From a bacterium (GTDB lineage: Bacteria; Patescibacteriota; Saccharimonadia; Saccharimonadales; Saccharimonadaceae): 27,820 bases of DNA. The DNA lies in the NCBI GenBank assembly GCA_030428585.1, contig JAUIDL010000002.1, positions 1 to 27,820 of the forward strand, in the 5' to 3' direction. Positions 1-6,241 of the stretch are shown piece after piece (position 1 is the stretch's first letter; the number at the start of each line of letters is the position of its first letter). A model generated the notes under the pieces. It saw only the letters and a list, made by a program, of their open reading frames with translations. It ran no database searches and was not told where the DNA came from. The translations under genes were made by a program, and so were the position numbers.

Positions 1-665
1 ACAAAGCTCACCAATGTCACGATAATCGATGCCTGAGGAATCAACACGTTGGTCGTCAGTGGCACCGCGTAGGCAATCGCCCAGTGGTAGGAAACCCAAG
101 TGATCTCGGCCAGAATCAATCCCCAAATAATCGCCAGAACCAGCCCGTGTGTTTCTTCGTCGTAGGTGTTCAGGACGTGGCGAGCAGCACTGTAGCCCAC
201 AATCCAGATCAACAGCACGACGATTGACACTGGCCAGTTGTAGGCCACTGTAAACAGCGCGGTTGTTCCCAGGAAAATCGCGACGACCGCCTGCGCCACC
301 ACAAACGCGCGCTTTGAACGCGGTTTAATGACCAACAACCAAAAGATGTATAGCAACGTTCCGACTGCCAACAGCGCCAGTTCTTGGCTGAACGGCATCG
401 GAATCGTCGTCGTGGTGTACAGCAACATCACCGTGCTGATGCTGACAATGATGTCGACAATGTTCGACAGAACATTGGCCACCCAGTACCGTGGCCGGAC
501 CGCAAAAATACGCCATTTACTGAGTAGGACAACGACCAACGCCAACCAAATCGAGTTGGTGTAATAAATCGTCACCGTTACCGCGATGGCGAGCACAATA
601 TTGAGGACGGTGTAAACGACTTCGCTCACAAACGAGCGCCGACGTACGAACTTGAGAAGCTCCAT
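1..665 (-). CDS. Polytopic membrane protein, unknown function (3' end outside window)
   Basis: An open minus-strand frame runs from an ATG at 665 to the window edge without a stop, so the C-terminus is missing. About 221 residues are visible. They are strongly hydrophobic, with roughly seven or eight predicted membrane segments and only short loops, which points to an integral membrane protein. I see no signature that names a family. An alternative in-frame ATG lies at 677, but it overlaps a TATAAT box (676-681). The 665 ATG would leave a leader of about 3 nt and matches the leaderless pattern elsewhere in the window, so I prefer it. It lies 33 nt downstream of the LCP gene on the same strand. 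A function in envelope biology is only a guess from that neighbour. Confidence 0.7.
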   Translation of the reverse strand, partial: MELLKFVRRRSFVSEVVYTVLNIVLAIAVTVTIYYTNSIWLALVVVLLSKWRIFAVRPRYWVANVLSNIVDIIVSISTVMLLYTTTTIPMPFSQELALLAVGTLLYIFWLLVIKPRSKRAFVVAQAVVAIFLGTTALFTVAYNWPVSIVVLLIWIVGYSAARHVLNTYDEETHGLVLAIIWGLILAEITWVSYHWAIAYAVPLTTNVLIPQASIIVTLVSF

Positions 666-675
666 AACTAGGCTC

Positions 676-681
676 ATTATA
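676..681 (-). promoter_or_regulatory. -10 element of the membrane-protein gene
   Basis: TATAAT reads on the minus strand at 681-676. Its last base is 10 nt before the ATG at 665, and it overlaps the alternative ATG at 677. No convincing Shine-Dalgarno sequence precedes either start. Confidence 0.55.
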
Positions 682-697
682 TCACAGGTGAAGGACT

Positions 698-2326
698 CTA
701 CTGAGTCGGGCCAAGAATGATCACAAAATCAGACTCACCGACGACACTGACCGGTGGTGTAGTTGTTTTGACCGCAACGCCGTAGACTTCAGCGAGTTTA
801 GCGGCACTGGCGGTTTTTTCTGCGTTCAATTGGTAGATTTCTACCTGAGCGTACGAGCCATCTGGTGCGTTGTCGATGATGTCGATGTTAAAGCCAAGAT
901 CAGTCAGTTTATCGGCTTCAGTTTGAGCAGTACCTGAGGCGCGGCCACCGTTCAACACAGTGATATATGGATCTTCACGCACTACTGGACTACTAGTAAG
1001 GTTTTTGAAGACATAGGTTTGGATGTCGGTGTAGATCATCAGGCCGGCGACGGGACGAACGATGCTCTGGCCACTTACGTTATCGGTCGTCACCAGCATG
1101 TTGCCCTCTTCGACGAGTGAGAGTTGGACGATATCGTCAGTTTGAATCTCGCGAGCCAGCGCCATAATCGTTTGGATTTCTTTGGCGTGAATGTTGGTGC
1201 GCAGGTTGTTGCCCAGTGCGTCAATCAATCCGGTCACCGCGCCAAGGTTTGTCAATGTTCCAGCACTGACGGCTTTTTCACGCAGAGCCTTGATAATTTT
1301 CTGTTGGTTCTTTTCTCGGTCAAAGTTACCACCAGGCAACCCGTAGCCACCAGCCGCATTACGAGCCCGAGCGAGCGCCAAAGCGTGCTCGCCGTCGAGG
1401 TGTACCTTTTCACCATTCTCGTAATTGACGTAGTAACAGGTGTAATTACACTTCCAGTCAAAGTTTCGGTCGAGAATACCGCGCGGGTCATCACTTTCAA
1501 TCGTCACATCGACGCCACCGACGGCATCAACCGCTTCGACGACGGCCGTAAAGTTCATGTGGATGAAATACTGAACATCGAGTCCCAGTATTTCGCCGAC
1601 TTTACGTTGCAAGGCGGCGGCACCAGCGGCTTCATCCTGACCATCATTCGAGGCACAGAAATAGGCTGCGTTGATCTTTCCCTGATAGCCAACCGTACAG
1701 GCTTCCTCGTACTGCACCCACAGGTCACGCGGCAAGCTAATCATGTAGGCGTCTTTTTTGTCTTGATCAACGCTAATGACCATGATTGAGTCGGTCAGGT
1801 TCGCACCGCCGTGCATCCCGCCCTCATCATCTTCGGCGGTACCAAAGACCAAGAAGTTACTGCGGCCGTTTTCGTCTTCTTTCAACGGTTGGTTCTGCAC
1901 CAGATCAAGGATGTTCCCCTGGAGGACGTTTGAACCAGCGGTGATAACTTTGTACACCAAATATCCACCAATGCCGATAATCAACGCAATCAGCGTCACC
2001 GATACCCAAAAAATGATGCGCTTTACTTTGCTCTTTGGCTTGCGACCACGACGGTCTTTGCGTTTTTCGCGGCGACTCTTCTTTTTGGTCGGCGCATCGG
2101 TTTGTGGCTCATCAATATCGCGCAGTGACGCGTCAATATCTGCCCGTCCAATTGCTTGATTTTCGCGGGCAACCCCAACAGTATCGCGCACTGTGTCGTC
2201 TTCAGACTGCAGTGGTCGGAAGGCCTGTGGCTGAGACGGGCTCGAAAAGCCAGCGTGTTGTTCGCCTAATTCAGAACCTTGGCGGCGCGGGATAAAGCCG
2301 TCTAGTGATGAGTTTGGGTTTTTCAT
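698..2326 (-). CDS. LytR-CpsA-Psr (LCP) family cell-wall polymer ligase with LytR_C domain
   Basis: This 542-residue protein has a charged cytoplasmic tail (1-100, with a Lys/Arg-rich stretch 81-102), one membrane segment at about 104-125, then an extracellular LCP domain (about 155-390). LCP hallmarks are visible: NLTDSIMVISVD, the SLPRDLWV arginine-aspartate motif, and LDGEHALALARARN. A C-terminal LytR_C-like domain (about 440-540, starting VREDPYITVLNGG) follows. LCP proteins transfer lipid-linked glycopolymers onto peptidoglycan at the outer membrane face. The N-terminal tail is longer than in many LCP proteins. The start has a TATAAT 13 nt upstream and no obvious Shine-Dalgarno. It is transcribed divergently from lepB. 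The exact polymer attached cannot be told from sequence. Confidence 0.93.
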   Translation of the reverse strand: MKNPNSSLDGFIPRRQGSELGEQHAGFSSPSQPQAFRPLQSEDDTVRDTVGVARENQAIGRADIDASLRDIDEPQTDAPTKKKSRREKRKDRRGRKPKSKVKRIIFWVSVTLIALIIGIGGYLVYKVITAGSNVLQGNILDLVQNQPLKEDENGRSNFLVFGTAEDDEGGMHGGANLTDSIMVISVDQDKKDAYMISLPRDLWVQYEEACTVGYQGKINAAYFCASNDGQDEAAGAAALQRKVGEILGLDVQYFIHMNFTAVVEAVDAVGGVDVTIESDDPRGILDRNFDWKCNYTCYYVNYENGEKVHLDGEHALALARARNAAGGYGLPGGNFDREKNQQKIIKALREKAVSAGTLTNLGAVTGLIDALGNNLRTNIHAKEIQTIMALAREIQTDDIVQLSLVEEGNMLVTTDNVSGQSIVRPVAGLMIYTDIQTYVFKNLTSSPVVREDPYITVLNGGRASGTAQTEADKLTDLGFNIDIIDNAPDGSYAQVEIYQLNAEKTASAAKLAEVYGVAVKTTTPPVSVVGESDFVIILGPTQ

Positions 2327-2339
2327 GAATACTCTGTCT

Positions 2340-2345
2340 ATTATA
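2340..2345 (-). promoter_or_regulatory. -10 element of the LCP gene
   Basis: TATAAT on the minus strand ends 13 nt before the LCP ATG (2326). It is one half of a divergent promoter pair with lepB. The predicted 5' leader is only about 6 nt. Confidence 0.6.
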
Positions 2346-2402
2346 CCGAAGATGCTTTCGATTAAGAAGAGTCGATTTCACACTGCTTTTGCTTTCGTAG
2401 CG

Positions 2403-2408
2403 TATAAT
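2403..2408 (+). promoter_or_regulatory. -10 element of lepB
   Basis: TATAAT at 2403-2408 is followed by a purine-rich GAGAAGAG (2412-2419) and the ATG at 2424. This places a short leader in front of lepB and rules out the upstream in-frame ATG at 2325, which would precede the promoter. Confidence 0.65.
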
Positions 2409-2423
2409 AGTGAGAAGAGAAAT

Positions 2424-3023
2424 ATGGAAGCTTCATTTTTTACCCGCCATCCCGTTTTAAAGGATGTTATCAACATTCTTGTGTTCATTATTTTGGTTGT
2501 CGTCGGCACGGCTTTTATCAATGCGTTCATTTTTCGCAGTTTCAACGTGGTTGGCCCAAGTATGCAACCGACGCTGCACACTGGTGATCGTTTGATTGTC
2601 AACCGTTCGGCTGTCACCCTCTCTCAGCTTCAGAACAAACCGTATATCCCCGAGCGTGGTCAAGTCATCGTCTTCAAGAACCCACAGTTTCACGTCGGCA
2701 TCGAAGATGAATACATCGTCAAGCGCGTCATTGCCTTTCCTGGCGAGCGTGTAACCTTAGACAATGGCACGTTGCTGGTCTATAACGATGAACATCCTGA
2801 TGGCTTTAACCCCGACGAAACATTTGAAGACGAGCCGGCAGCTCCTGCTTCGGGCACCGTTGACACTGTCGTTCCCGAAGGCCAGTTGTTCGTGGTTGGT
2901 GATAACCGCGTCGGCAACTACTCGTACGACTCAAGGAGTGGCTTAGGCACGATTCCGTTGTATGACATTGTCGGGCCGGTATCGCTTCGGCTGTTCCCAT
3001 TTGATCAAATACGGTGGTTTTAG
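2424..3023 (+). CDS. lepB: Signal peptidase I
   Basis: This 199-residue type I signal peptidase cleaves signal peptides from Sec/Tat-exported proteins on the outer face of the membrane. A single N-terminal membrane anchor spans about 14-36. The catalytic Ser46 lies in VVGPSMQPTL and the general-base Lys100 in YIVKRVIAFPGE. The box E region GDNR...SYDSRSGLG is also complete. Length is typical of single-anchor family members. The open frame extends to an ATG at 2325, but that stretch (including the TATAAT at 2403-2408) is the promoter region, so 2424 is the likely start. The stop lies inside the left arm of a large inverted repeat (3016-3139). It faces parB convergently. Confidence 0.95.
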   Translation: MEASFFTRHPVLKDVINILVFIILVVVGTAFINAFIFRSFNVVGPSMQPTLHTGDRLIVNRSAVTLSQLQNKPYIPERGQVIVFKNPQFHVGIEDEYIVKRVIAFPGERVTLDNGTLLVYNDEHPDGFNPDETFEDEPAAPASGTVDTVVPEGQLFVVGDNRVGNYSYDSRSGLGTIPLYDIVGPVSLRLFPFDQIRWF

Positions 3024-3139
3024 CCAACGTGCATCAGGGACACTTTTAAAGCAGTACTCCACCGGAGTACTGCTTTAGCGTTCGGCTGAAATCGATGATG
3101 CCATCGATTTCACAGCCCTTCTGCACGCTGGCTAAAACC
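3016..3139. repeat. Nested inverted-repeat element between convergent lepB and parB
   Basis: Outer arms 3016-3033 (ggttttagccaacgtgca) and 3122-3139 (tgcacgctggctaaaacc) pair at 17 of 18 positions. They enclose two hairpins: 3048-3060 with 3064-3076 (13 perfect pairs, 3-nt loop), and 3084-3097 with 3102-3117 (14 pairs with a 2-nt bulge). The whole 124 bp can fold as a three-way junction on either strand. The left arm contains the lepB stop codon, and the right arm ends 10 nt before the parB stop. It may be a bidirectional terminator, a mobile palindromic repeat, or a structured RNA; sequence alone does not decide. Confidence 0.85.
3048..3076. terminator. Probable bidirectional terminator hairpin
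   Basis: A perfect 13-bp stem (aaagcagtactcc, loop acc, ggagtactgcttt) lies between convergent lepB and parB. The U-run is short (three) in both directions, so termination strength is uncertain. Confidence 0.55.
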
Positions 3140-3149
3140 AACCCGCTTA

Positions 3150-4025
3150 TTAATTATCGAGCAAGCGCTGCAAGCGCTCGAGCTCGTCTTGATTCTTGAA
3201 AGAAATCGTAATTTTGCCGGCACCTTTGCTATTGGCGCGGATCGAAACATCGGTGTTCAGGCGGTTTTTCAGCGTCTCAACGCGCCCAGCGTAGATATCA
3301 TCGGTGACGGGTGCCTCCGGAGCTTTTTTATCCTGCTTGGCATTAATGGTGTATTGTTCGACTTTGCGAGCACTCCAGTTTTCAGCGATAATGCGCGGAA
3401 TAATATCCAGAATAAAGGTTTCATCCCATGAAATCAGTGGGCGAACCTGCCCTTCGCTCAGACGGCCTTCGGCCAAGTGACTCAGGACTGGCTTTGGCAA
3501 TTTTAATAAACGCATGGTGTTGTTCACAGCGCTTGGCGATTTATGGACGCGCTGCGCAATCGCGTCGTTGCCCAGGTTGAATTGATCACGTAGCTTGGCG
3601 TAGGCGGTCGCGGTCTCGACAATATTAAGGTCGCGACGTTGCAAGTTTTCGATCAAGGACAGTTCCAGTTTGTTCTGGTCGGTCAGTGTGCGGATAATCA
3701 CCGGTATTTCACCTAATCCGGCGGCTTTTGAGGCACGATAGCGCCGCTCACCAGCCACAATCTGGTAGCCAGCGTCTTTTTTCACGACAATAATTGGTTG
3801 TAAGACGCCGTGCTCGCGGATACTTTCGGTCAGTTCGTCTAATGCCGCTTGGTCAAAGGTTGAACGAGGCTGCTGCGGGTCGGCACTGATCTGCGACAGC
3901 GGCAATGTCGTCAGTCGACTAACCTGCTCGTCCTGCTGCGCGGTTGGGTCAAAGTCGTCGTCCAGCAAATCAGCCGGAATCAACGAGTCGAAGCCGCGCC
4001 CGAGGCCTTTTTTAGCAGCACTCAT
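3150..4025 (-). CDS. parB: ParB/Spo0J chromosome-partitioning protein
   Basis: This 291-residue ParB binds parS sites, slides as a CTP-dependent clamp and works with ParA in chromosome segregation. The N-terminal CTPase domain carries QPRSTFD and GERRYRAS (92-99), the core CTP-binding box, followed by ENLQRRDLN. A helix-turn-helix region sits at about 140-175 (NDAIAQRVHKSPSAVNNTMRLLKLP). The C-terminal dimerisation region follows a linker. The N-terminal KKGLGRGFDSLI is the typical ParA-interacting start. The start ATG overlaps the parA stop by 4 bp, so translation is probably coupled. No convincing parS site was found in the window. Length is normal for the family. Confidence 0.95.
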   Translation of the reverse strand: MSAAKKGLGRGFDSLIPADLLDDDFDPTAQQDEQVSRLTTLPLSQISADPQQPRSTFDQAALDELTESIREHGVLQPIIVVKKDAGYQIVAGERRYRASKAAGLGEIPVIIRTLTDQNKLELSLIENLQRRDLNIVETATAYAKLRDQFNLGNDAIAQRVHKSPSAVNNTMRLLKLPKPVLSHLAEGRLSEGQVRPLISWDETFILDIIPRIIAENWSARKVEQYTINAKQDKKAPEAPVTDDIYAGRVETLKNRLNTDVSIRANSKGAGKITISFKNQDELERLQRLLDN

Positions 4026-4801
4026 GCCGTCACTCCTGCTTCAGCCCGTTCAATAATTTCTTTCGTCAGGTTTTTGTAGGCGCGAGCGCCTTTTGAAAAC
4101 TTGTCATACACGCCGATTGGGACACCGTGACTTGGCGCTTCGGCCAAGCGAATGTTACGCGGCACGGTCGAGGCAAAAACTTTGCCTGGGAAGTGGCGCT
4201 TGATCTCTTCGTGCACCTGCGAGCTCAGCGTCGTCCGACTATCGAGCATGGTCGGCAGCACGCCCATCAGCTGTAACTGCGGGTTCATGCCTTTTCGGAC
4301 TAATTTCATGGTTTCAAGCAACTGTCCGAGGCCTTCCAACGCGTAAAACTCGGCTTGGACCGGCAACAACACGTAATTTGCCGCGATCAGACCGTTAACA
4401 GTCAGTAGGCTCAGGCTCGGCGGGCTATCGATAATAATGTAGTCGTAGTGCTCGGCCACGCTGGCAATTGCTTGTTTCAGGCGCGTAAACCGTCGCTCGG
4501 CTTGTGCTAATTCGACTTCCGTATTCGCCAGGACAGAAGTTGTCGGCGCAACATACAGCTTTTTGTACTCGGTTTTAACGATGATGTCGCGCATGGCGAC
4601 TTGTTCGGTAATCACATCGGTCATCGTCACTTCGAGTAGGTTTTTGTCGATACCAAGACCGCTACTAGCGTTCCCCTGCGGGTCAAAGTCGACCAACAAC
4701 GTGGTTTTGCCAGCCTTTGACAAGAAATACGCGACATTAATAGCCGTCGTGGTTTTGCCCACGCCACCCTTTTGATTTGTCACAGCAATTACGGTCGCCA
4801 C
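4022..4801 (-). CDS. parA: ParA/Soj chromosome-partitioning ATPase
   Basis: This 259-residue deviant-Walker ATPase drives ParB-parS segregation by forming gradients on the nucleoid. The deviant Walker A is QKGGVGKTTT (10-19, with Lys11 and Lys16). A DFDPQGNASSGLG switch starts at 38, and IDSPPSLSLLT is the Walker B region. The start codon is GTG (4801), giving VATVIAVTNQ. A purine-rich AGAGGG lies upstream as ribosome-binding site, and a TACAAT -10 box sits at 4833-4838. It forms a two-gene operon with parB through a 4-bp overlap, as in most bacterial chromosomes. Confidence 0.95.
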   Translation of the reverse strand: MATVIAVTNQKGGVGKTTTAINVAYFLSKAGKTTLLVDFDPQGNASSGLGIDKNLLEVTMTDVITEQVAMRDIIVKTEYKKLYVAPTTSVLANTEVELAQAERRFTRLKQAIASVAEHYDYIIIDSPPSLSLLTVNGLIAANYVLLPVQAEFYALEGLGQLLETMKLVRKGMNPQLQLMGVLPTMLDSRTTLSSQVHEEIKRHFPGKVFASTVPRNIRLAEAPSHGVPIGVYDKFSKGARAYKNLTKEIIERAEAGVTA

Positions 4802-4832
4802 TTGTGTATTTTCCCTCTCTTCGATACCCCCT

Positions 4833-4838
4833 ATTGTA
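4833..4838 (-). promoter_or_regulatory. -10 element of parAB
   Basis: TACAAT on the minus strand lies 31 nt upstream of the parA GTG start. It is just downstream of the rplU terminator, as expected for an independent parAB promoter. No good -35 box is visible. Confidence 0.5.
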
Positions 4839-4852
4839 CCACGAGCGCAATC

Positions 4853-4880
4853 AAAAACCCCGCCTGGGAGCGGAGTTTTT
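4853..4880 (-). terminator. Rho-independent terminator of rplU
   Basis: On the minus strand ACTCCGC and GCGGGGT pair (one G-U) around a 6-nt loop, preceded by five A and followed by five T. It begins 8 nt after the rplU stop and separates rplU from parAB. Confidence 0.85.
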
Positions 4881-4888
4881 CTGGAGAA

Positions 4889-5197
4889 CTACTTGATCGA
4901 GCTAATTTCGATCTTCGAGTACTTTTGGCGGTGTCCGTTTTCAGTGTGAACACGCTTTTTGGCTTTGTAGCGGATGACGCGGATCTTGTCACCTTTTACC
5001 AGGTCTTCGACGACCTTTGCCTTAACTTTCACGTCTTTTACAGTTGGCGTACCAACGGTGGTCTTATCACCATCGATGACCAACAGTGCGTCAAGCGTGA
5101 GCTCTTTCGTTCCTTCCGGGAGGAGGTCCACCAGGAGGGTCTCTTTTTCAGCAACAACGTATTGTTTGCCGCCGATCTTAACGACTGCTTTTGTCAT
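4889..5197 (-). CDS. rplU: 50S ribosomal protein L21
   Basis: This 102-residue protein is the usual length for bacterial L21, a 23S-rRNA-binding protein of the large subunit. Recognisable segments are AVVKIGGKQYVV at the N-terminus, LLVDGD-like LLVIDGDKTTVGTP in the middle, and IRVIRYKAKKRVHTENGHRQKYSKIEI near the C-terminus. AAAGGA lies about 8 nt before the ATG as a Shine-Dalgarno. A strong promoter (5233-5261) and its own terminator (4853-4880) frame it as a single-gene transcription unit. The usual partner rpmA (L27) is not next to it. Confidence 0.96.
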   Translation of the reverse strand: MTKAVVKIGGKQYVVAEKETLLVDLLPEGTKELTLDALLVIDGDKTTVGTPTVKDVKVKAKVVEDLVKGDKIRVIRYKAKKRVHTENGHRQKYSKIEISSIK

Positions 5198-5232
5198 GAA
5201 ATATCCTTTAAATTATTAACAATCAGTTTTTG

Positions 5233-5261
5233 ATTTTAACAGATGAGAGAGGATTTGTAAA
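5233..5261 (-). promoter_or_regulatory. Promoter of rplU
   Basis: On the minus strand TTTACA (5261-5256) and TAAAAT (5238-5233) are separated by 17 nt. This is the best sigma70-type pair in the window and fits a highly expressed ribosomal gene. Confidence 0.7.
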
Positions 5262-5266
5262 GCGCT

Positions 5267-6166
5267 CTACAGCTGCCCGCCACCGGTCGCCAACACAATC
5301 AGCAACATCATGCCAACCATCCCAATAAATGTCAGCATGCCGTGGTGCGCCCGCCAGGTGTTCCGCCACGCCTTTGGCAAGCGGTCACGATAGTGGTGCG
5401 CTGCCAAGGCAATCGCCCCAATCAGCGCAAATAGTCCAATACCAATCAAACTGGCTGGGTTCAACGCTTGCAGTGATGAGCTAAAGTTCACAAATGGATT
5501 ACCCCCACCCAGTCCCGGTGCGTAGACCGAGCCGTTTTGTGTATTCACCCCCAGCGTCCCGGCTGGTGCGCCGTAATACGCGACTACCAGCGTGGTTTTT
5601 TCATTCTCCAAATACCCCTCGGCGACAGCAAAACCAACGTCAGTATAGGCGTCGTTCAAGATATTGGCTCGGTGTCCATCCGAGGCCATCCAGGCTGCCA
5701 CGGTCGAGCTGGCGTTCGGATAATTCTTGGCGAGGTTCTCGCCCGCTTCATCGTAATAATAGTTCGCCTGACTCAGCCAATACCACGGCGTTACCCCTGT
5801 TGGAGACGTGTGTGCCCAATAGCCATAGGTCAACATATCCTGGGCTTTTAGTTCGGCTGCGTTGTTTAGTTCTTGGTTAAGGTTGAGTGGTGCCAGGCCT
5901 TTAATCTCCCGTTCGCGATTCGTATCGGTCAAAAGTTGCGTCGTGTCAATCGTCGAAGCGCGCCCGAGCACCGATAAATGACCGGTTGACGCAAGGCCAT
6001 AAACCACCTGCAGCGCCACCGCAATCACCAAAACAACCGTAATACCATGCAAACGCATGGCGTGCGGACGCCATCGGTTATGCTTGTTCGGCACAAACGC
6101 GTGCCGCAAGTGTTTTTGAACCGATGAACGTGAGTAATTTTTGGTACTTTTTTGTTTTTTGGTCAC
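5267..6166 (-). CDS. CAP (SCP/PR1)-domain membrane protein
   Basis: This 299-residue protein has a basic N-terminal tail, a membrane segment at about 42-62, an extracellular CAP domain (about 75-200), and two C-terminal membrane segments (about 238-257 and 277-295). CAP signatures are visible: YWAHTSPTG with His119, GENLA (142-146) and SDGHRANILN with His165. Bacterial CAP proteins are extracellular. Their roles are mostly unknown, with proposed functions in peptide, lipid or wall interaction. Three membrane segments around a CAP domain are less usual than a simple secreted form. The start is GTG at 6166, with TATACT ending 10 nt upstream and no Shine-Dalgarno, so the mRNA is probably near-leaderless. 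Confidence 0.9.
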   Translation of the reverse strand: MTKKQKSTKNYSRSSVQKHLRHAFVPNKHNRWRPHAMRLHGITVVLVIAVALQVVYGLASTGHLSVLGRASTIDTTQLLTDTNREREIKGLAPLNLNQELNNAAELKAQDMLTYGYWAHTSPTGVTPWYWLSQANYYYDEAGENLAKNYPNASSTVAAWMASDGHRANILNDAYTDVGFAVAEGYLENEKTTLVVAYYGAPAGTLGVNTQNGSVYAPGLGGGNPFVNFSSSLQALNPASLIGIGLFALIGAIALAAHHYRDRLPKAWRNTWRAHHGMLTFIGMVGMMLLIVLATGGGQL

Positions 6167-6176
6167 GTTACTTTAC

Positions 6177-6182
6177 AGTATA
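6177..6182 (-). promoter_or_regulatory. -10 element of the CAP-domain gene
   Basis: TATACT on the minus strand ends 10 nt before the GTG start at 6166. The predicted transcript would begin about 3 nt before the start codon. Confidence 0.6.
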
Positions 6183-6195
6183 GCACTCGTGCTTA

Positions 6196-6224
6196 AAAAA
6201 CTCCTCAAAAATTGAGGAGTTTTT
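6196..6224 (-). terminator. Terminator after the beta-helix surface protein gene
   Basis: A perfect 13-bp stem (aaaaactcctcaa, loop aaa, ttgaggagttttt) starts 18 nt after the stop at 6242. The A/T-rich stem ends give a U-run on both strands, so it could also work in reverse. Confidence 0.85.
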
Positions 6225-6241
6225 CTACATAAGATTCTGCT

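Noticed and set aside
1124..1789. Long plus-strand open frame of 221 codons inside the LCP gene
   Set aside because: Antisense to a clearly recognised LCP/LytR_C gene, with no family pattern, no ribosome-binding site and low-complexity composition. It is a shadow of the LCP gene.
2325..2423. Upstream in-frame ATG that would add 33 residues to lepB
   Set aside because: The stretch contains the TATAAT promoter and lies before the predicted transcription start. The added residues do not fit a signal peptidase N-terminus, and an ATG at 2424 gives the usual length.
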